Assembly: GCA_013002265.1 (NCBI GenBank)
Contig: JABDKK010000062.1
Location: 1-23,232, forward strand
Source: Candidatus Nitrosopumilus sp.
GTDB lineage: Archaea > Thermoproteota > Nitrososphaeria > Nitrososphaerales > Nitrosopumilaceae
Length of the DNA: 23,232 nucleotides
Reading direction: 5' to 3'
Under the pieces are notes generated by a model, which was not told the origin of the DNA, ran no database searches, and worked only from the letters and a program-made list of their open reading frames with translations. Below, piece after piece: positions 21,543 to 23,232 of this stretch. Position 1 is the first letter of the stretch, and each line of letters opens with the position of its first letter. Made by a program: the position numbers and the translations under genes.

Positions 21543-23232
21543 ATGGGTATGCAAGCAACATCCAAAGGAACTATGCCAGTTGTTTTACTAAAAGAGGGCG
21601 GTTCTGAAACTAAAGGAAAAGATGCACAAAAGAACAATATTGCTGCAGCTAAAATTATTGCTGAAATAGTCCATACAAGTCTAGGACCTAGAGGCATGGA
21701 TAAAATGCTAGTTGATTCTCTAGGAGATGTTACGATTACAAATGATGGTGCTACTATTTTAAAAGAAATTGATGTTCAACACCCAGCAGCAAAAATGCTC
21801 GTTGAAATTTCAAAAACTACTGATAATGAAGTTGGAGATGGTACAACATCTGCAGTAGTACTAGCAGGAGCCCTGCTTGAAAATGCCGAATCTCTAATTG
21901 ATCAAGATGTCCATCCAACAATTATTGTAGATGGCTACAGAAAAGCTGCCAAAAAGGCAAAACAATTCCTTGAAAGTATTGCTGATACAATTACTCCAAA
22001 TGACAAAAATATTCTAACAAAAATTGCAAAAACCTCAATGCAAACAAAACTTGTTAGAAAAGATTCTGATTTACTTGCCGAAATAATTGTAAAATCTATT
22101 CTTGCAGTTGCTGAAAAAGAAGGTGAAAAATATGATGTTGATATTGATGATATTAAAGTAGAAAAAAAGGCAGGCGGCTCAATCGGAAATTCAATGATTA
22201 TTCAAGGTATTGTTCTTGACAAAGAAATTGTTCATGGAGGTATGCCTAGAAAAATTACTGAAGCTAAAATTGCTCTAATAAACACAGCATTAGAAATTAG
22301 TAAAACTGAGACTGATGCAAAAATTAACATTTCAAATCCACAGCAATTAAAATCATTCCTAGATGAAGAAAATAGAATGCTAAAAACCATGGTTGACAAA
22401 GTAATTGGTTCTGGGGCAAATGTAGTTCTGTGTCAAAAAGGAATTGATGATATGGCACAACATTATCTTGCTAAAGCAGGAATTATTGCTGTTAGAAGAA
22501 TTAAAGAAAGTGATCTTACAAAACTTGCAAAAGCAACAGGAGCTAGAATTGTAACCAATTTAGATGATCTTTTTGAAAAAGATCTTGGTAGTGCAGAACT
22601 TGTTGAAGAAAGAAAAATTGAAGAAGACAAATGGGTTTTCATTGAAGGATGTAAACATCCAAAATCAGTAACATTGCTTCTTCGTGGAGGCTCTCAAAGA
22701 GTTGTTGATGAGGTTGAACGTTCAGTTCATGATGCACTAATGGTTGTTAAAGATGTAATTGAAAAACCACAAATTGTAGCAGGAGGCGGTGCACCTGAAA
22801 CTTATGCAGCAACTAAACTAAGAGCATGGTCCAAATCTCTTGAAGGTAGAGAACAATTAGCTGCAGAAAAATTTGCTGACTCTTTAGAGTCAATTCCATT
22901 AACTCTTTCTGAAAATGCTGGTATGGATCCAATTGATACTCTAACACTACTTCGTTCAAAACAACAGAAGGGAGAAAAATGGACTGGAATTGATGTTATG
23001 AAAGCAAAAATTGGAAATATGAAATCTAGTGATATTATTGAACCATTAGTTGTAAAACTCCAGATTGTTTCTGCAGCTGCTGAAGCTGCATGTATGTTGC
23101 TTAGAATTGATGATGTTATTGCTACCCAAAAGTCTGCTGGAGGTCCACCTGGTGGAGGAGAAGGCGGAATGCCACCTGGAATGGGCGGAATGCCTGGAAT
23201 GGGCGGAATGCCTGGAATGGGCGGAATGCCTG
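21543..23232 (+). CDS. ths: Thermosome (group II chaperonin) subunit, 3' end outside window
   Basis: ATP-driven protein-folding chaperonin of the CCT/thermosome family. Starting at ATG 21543 (MGMQATSKGTMPVVLLKEGG), 563 residues are visible without a stop. ATP-site motifs are intact: LGPRGMDK (47-54), NDGATIL (67-73), GDGTTSAV (98-105) and GGGAPE (414-419, hinge/ATP region). After the last conserved strand (IDDVIATQK) comes a glycine/methionine tail PPGGGEGGMPPGMGGMPGMGGMP that runs off the window. Such GGM tails are common at thermosome and GroEL C-termini and project into the cavity. The promoter is divergent from glyA. Only a few residues are probably missing. Confidence 0.96.
   Translation, partial: MGMQATSKGTMPVVLLKEGGSETKGKDAQKNNIAAAKIIAEIVHTSLGPRGMDKMLVDSLGDVTITNDGATILKEIDVQHPAAKMLVEISKTTDNEVGDGTTSAVVLAGALLENAESLIDQDVHPTIIVDGYRKAAKKAKQFLESIADTITPNDKNILTKIAKTSMQTKLVRKDSDLLAEIIVKSILAVAEKEGEKYDVDIDDIKVEKKAGGSIGNSMIIQGIVLDKEIVHGGMPRKITEAKIALINTALEISKTETDAKINISNPQQLKSFLDEENRMLKTMVDKVIGSGANVVLCQKGIDDMAQHYLAKAGIIAVRRIKESDLTKLAKATGARIVTNLDDLFEKDLGSAELVEERKIEEDKWVFIEGCKHPKSVTLLLRGGSQRVVDEVERSVHDALMVVKDVIEKPQIVAGGGAPETYAATKLRAWSKSLEGREQLAAEKFADSLESIPLTLSENAGMDPIDTLTLLRSKQQKGEKWTGIDVMKAKIGNMKSSDIIEPLVVKLQIVSAAAEAACMLLRIDDVIATQKSAGGPPGGGEGGMPPGMGGMPGMGGMPGMGGMP
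23164..23232 (+). repeat. 18-bp tandem repeat encoding the GGMPGM tail
   Basis: The unit GGAATGCCTGGAATGGGC repeats with near-perfect identity to the window end. The near-identity at DNA level suggests copy number can change by slippage. Its true length is unknown because the window ends inside it. Confidence 0.7.

Noticed and set aside
1..23232. Mobile element, prophage, tRNA or rRNA
   Set aside because: No transposase, integrase, phage gene, terminal repeats or cloverleaf/rRNA sequence was seen; nearly all genes are core archaeal functions with similar base composition.

Overview
The window is a continuous stretch of chromosome from an AT-rich archaeon, most probably a marine ammonia-oxidising thaumarchaeon (Nitrososphaerota, Nitrosopumilus-like). 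The evidence is the combination of TFB, thermosome, GGGP synthase and Orc1/Cdc6 (Archaea), both subunits of the D-family DNA polymerase (not found in classical Crenarchaeota), cobalamin synthesis (CbiE), a type II NADH dehydrogenase, a cupredoxin-like secreted protein, and a CLIATATFGS (CFI-box-like) C-terminal element that I associate with secreted thaumarchaeal proteins. The species assignment is inference. No mobile element, CRISPR array, rRNA or tRNA was recognised.

Left part (1-5136): the 3' part of a TFB gene meets a leftward cluster head-on at a bidirectional hairpin terminator. The leftward cluster is a proteostasis operon: Hsp20, then a Cdc48/VAT-type double AAA+ ATPase, then a small CxxC protein, with a proline-rich coiled-coil envelope protein after it. 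Divergent from hsp20 is a gene for an ACT-domain-like protein.

Middle part (5137-10955): NDH-2; an exported cyclophilin with a CFI-box-like C-terminus and membrane segment; a PH/GRAM-like small protein coupled to cbiE; an exported cupredoxin-fold protein that has lost two of four copper ligands; and a SpoIIM-family membrane protein.

Replication part (11007-20114): the small PolD subunit DP1 (+) converges with and overlaps Orc1/Cdc6 (-). Upstream of orc1/cdc6 lies about 490 bp of non-coding DNA that I read as oriC. It has two perfect 23-bp copies of an origin recognition box (ORB) and one degenerate inverted copy, five GTTAACA heptamers and a GGCTAGGC tandem pair. On the other side of the origin come a small winged-helix protein, a 53-aa AbrB-type protein, a membrane-anchored winged-helix protein, another small HTH-like protein, then GGGP synthase and the large PolD subunit DP2 in one operon. 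The initiator and both subunits of the replicative polymerase thus sit within about 9 kb around the origin.

Right end (20117-23232): serine hydroxymethyltransferase (-) diverges from a thermosome subunit (+, cut by the window end in its GGM repeat tail). Several promoters have an AT-rich box centred about 24-28 bp before the likely start codon, consistent with widespread leaderless transcripts. I used this spacing, together with a few Shine-Dalgarno sites, to choose starts, including several TTG/GTG starts.
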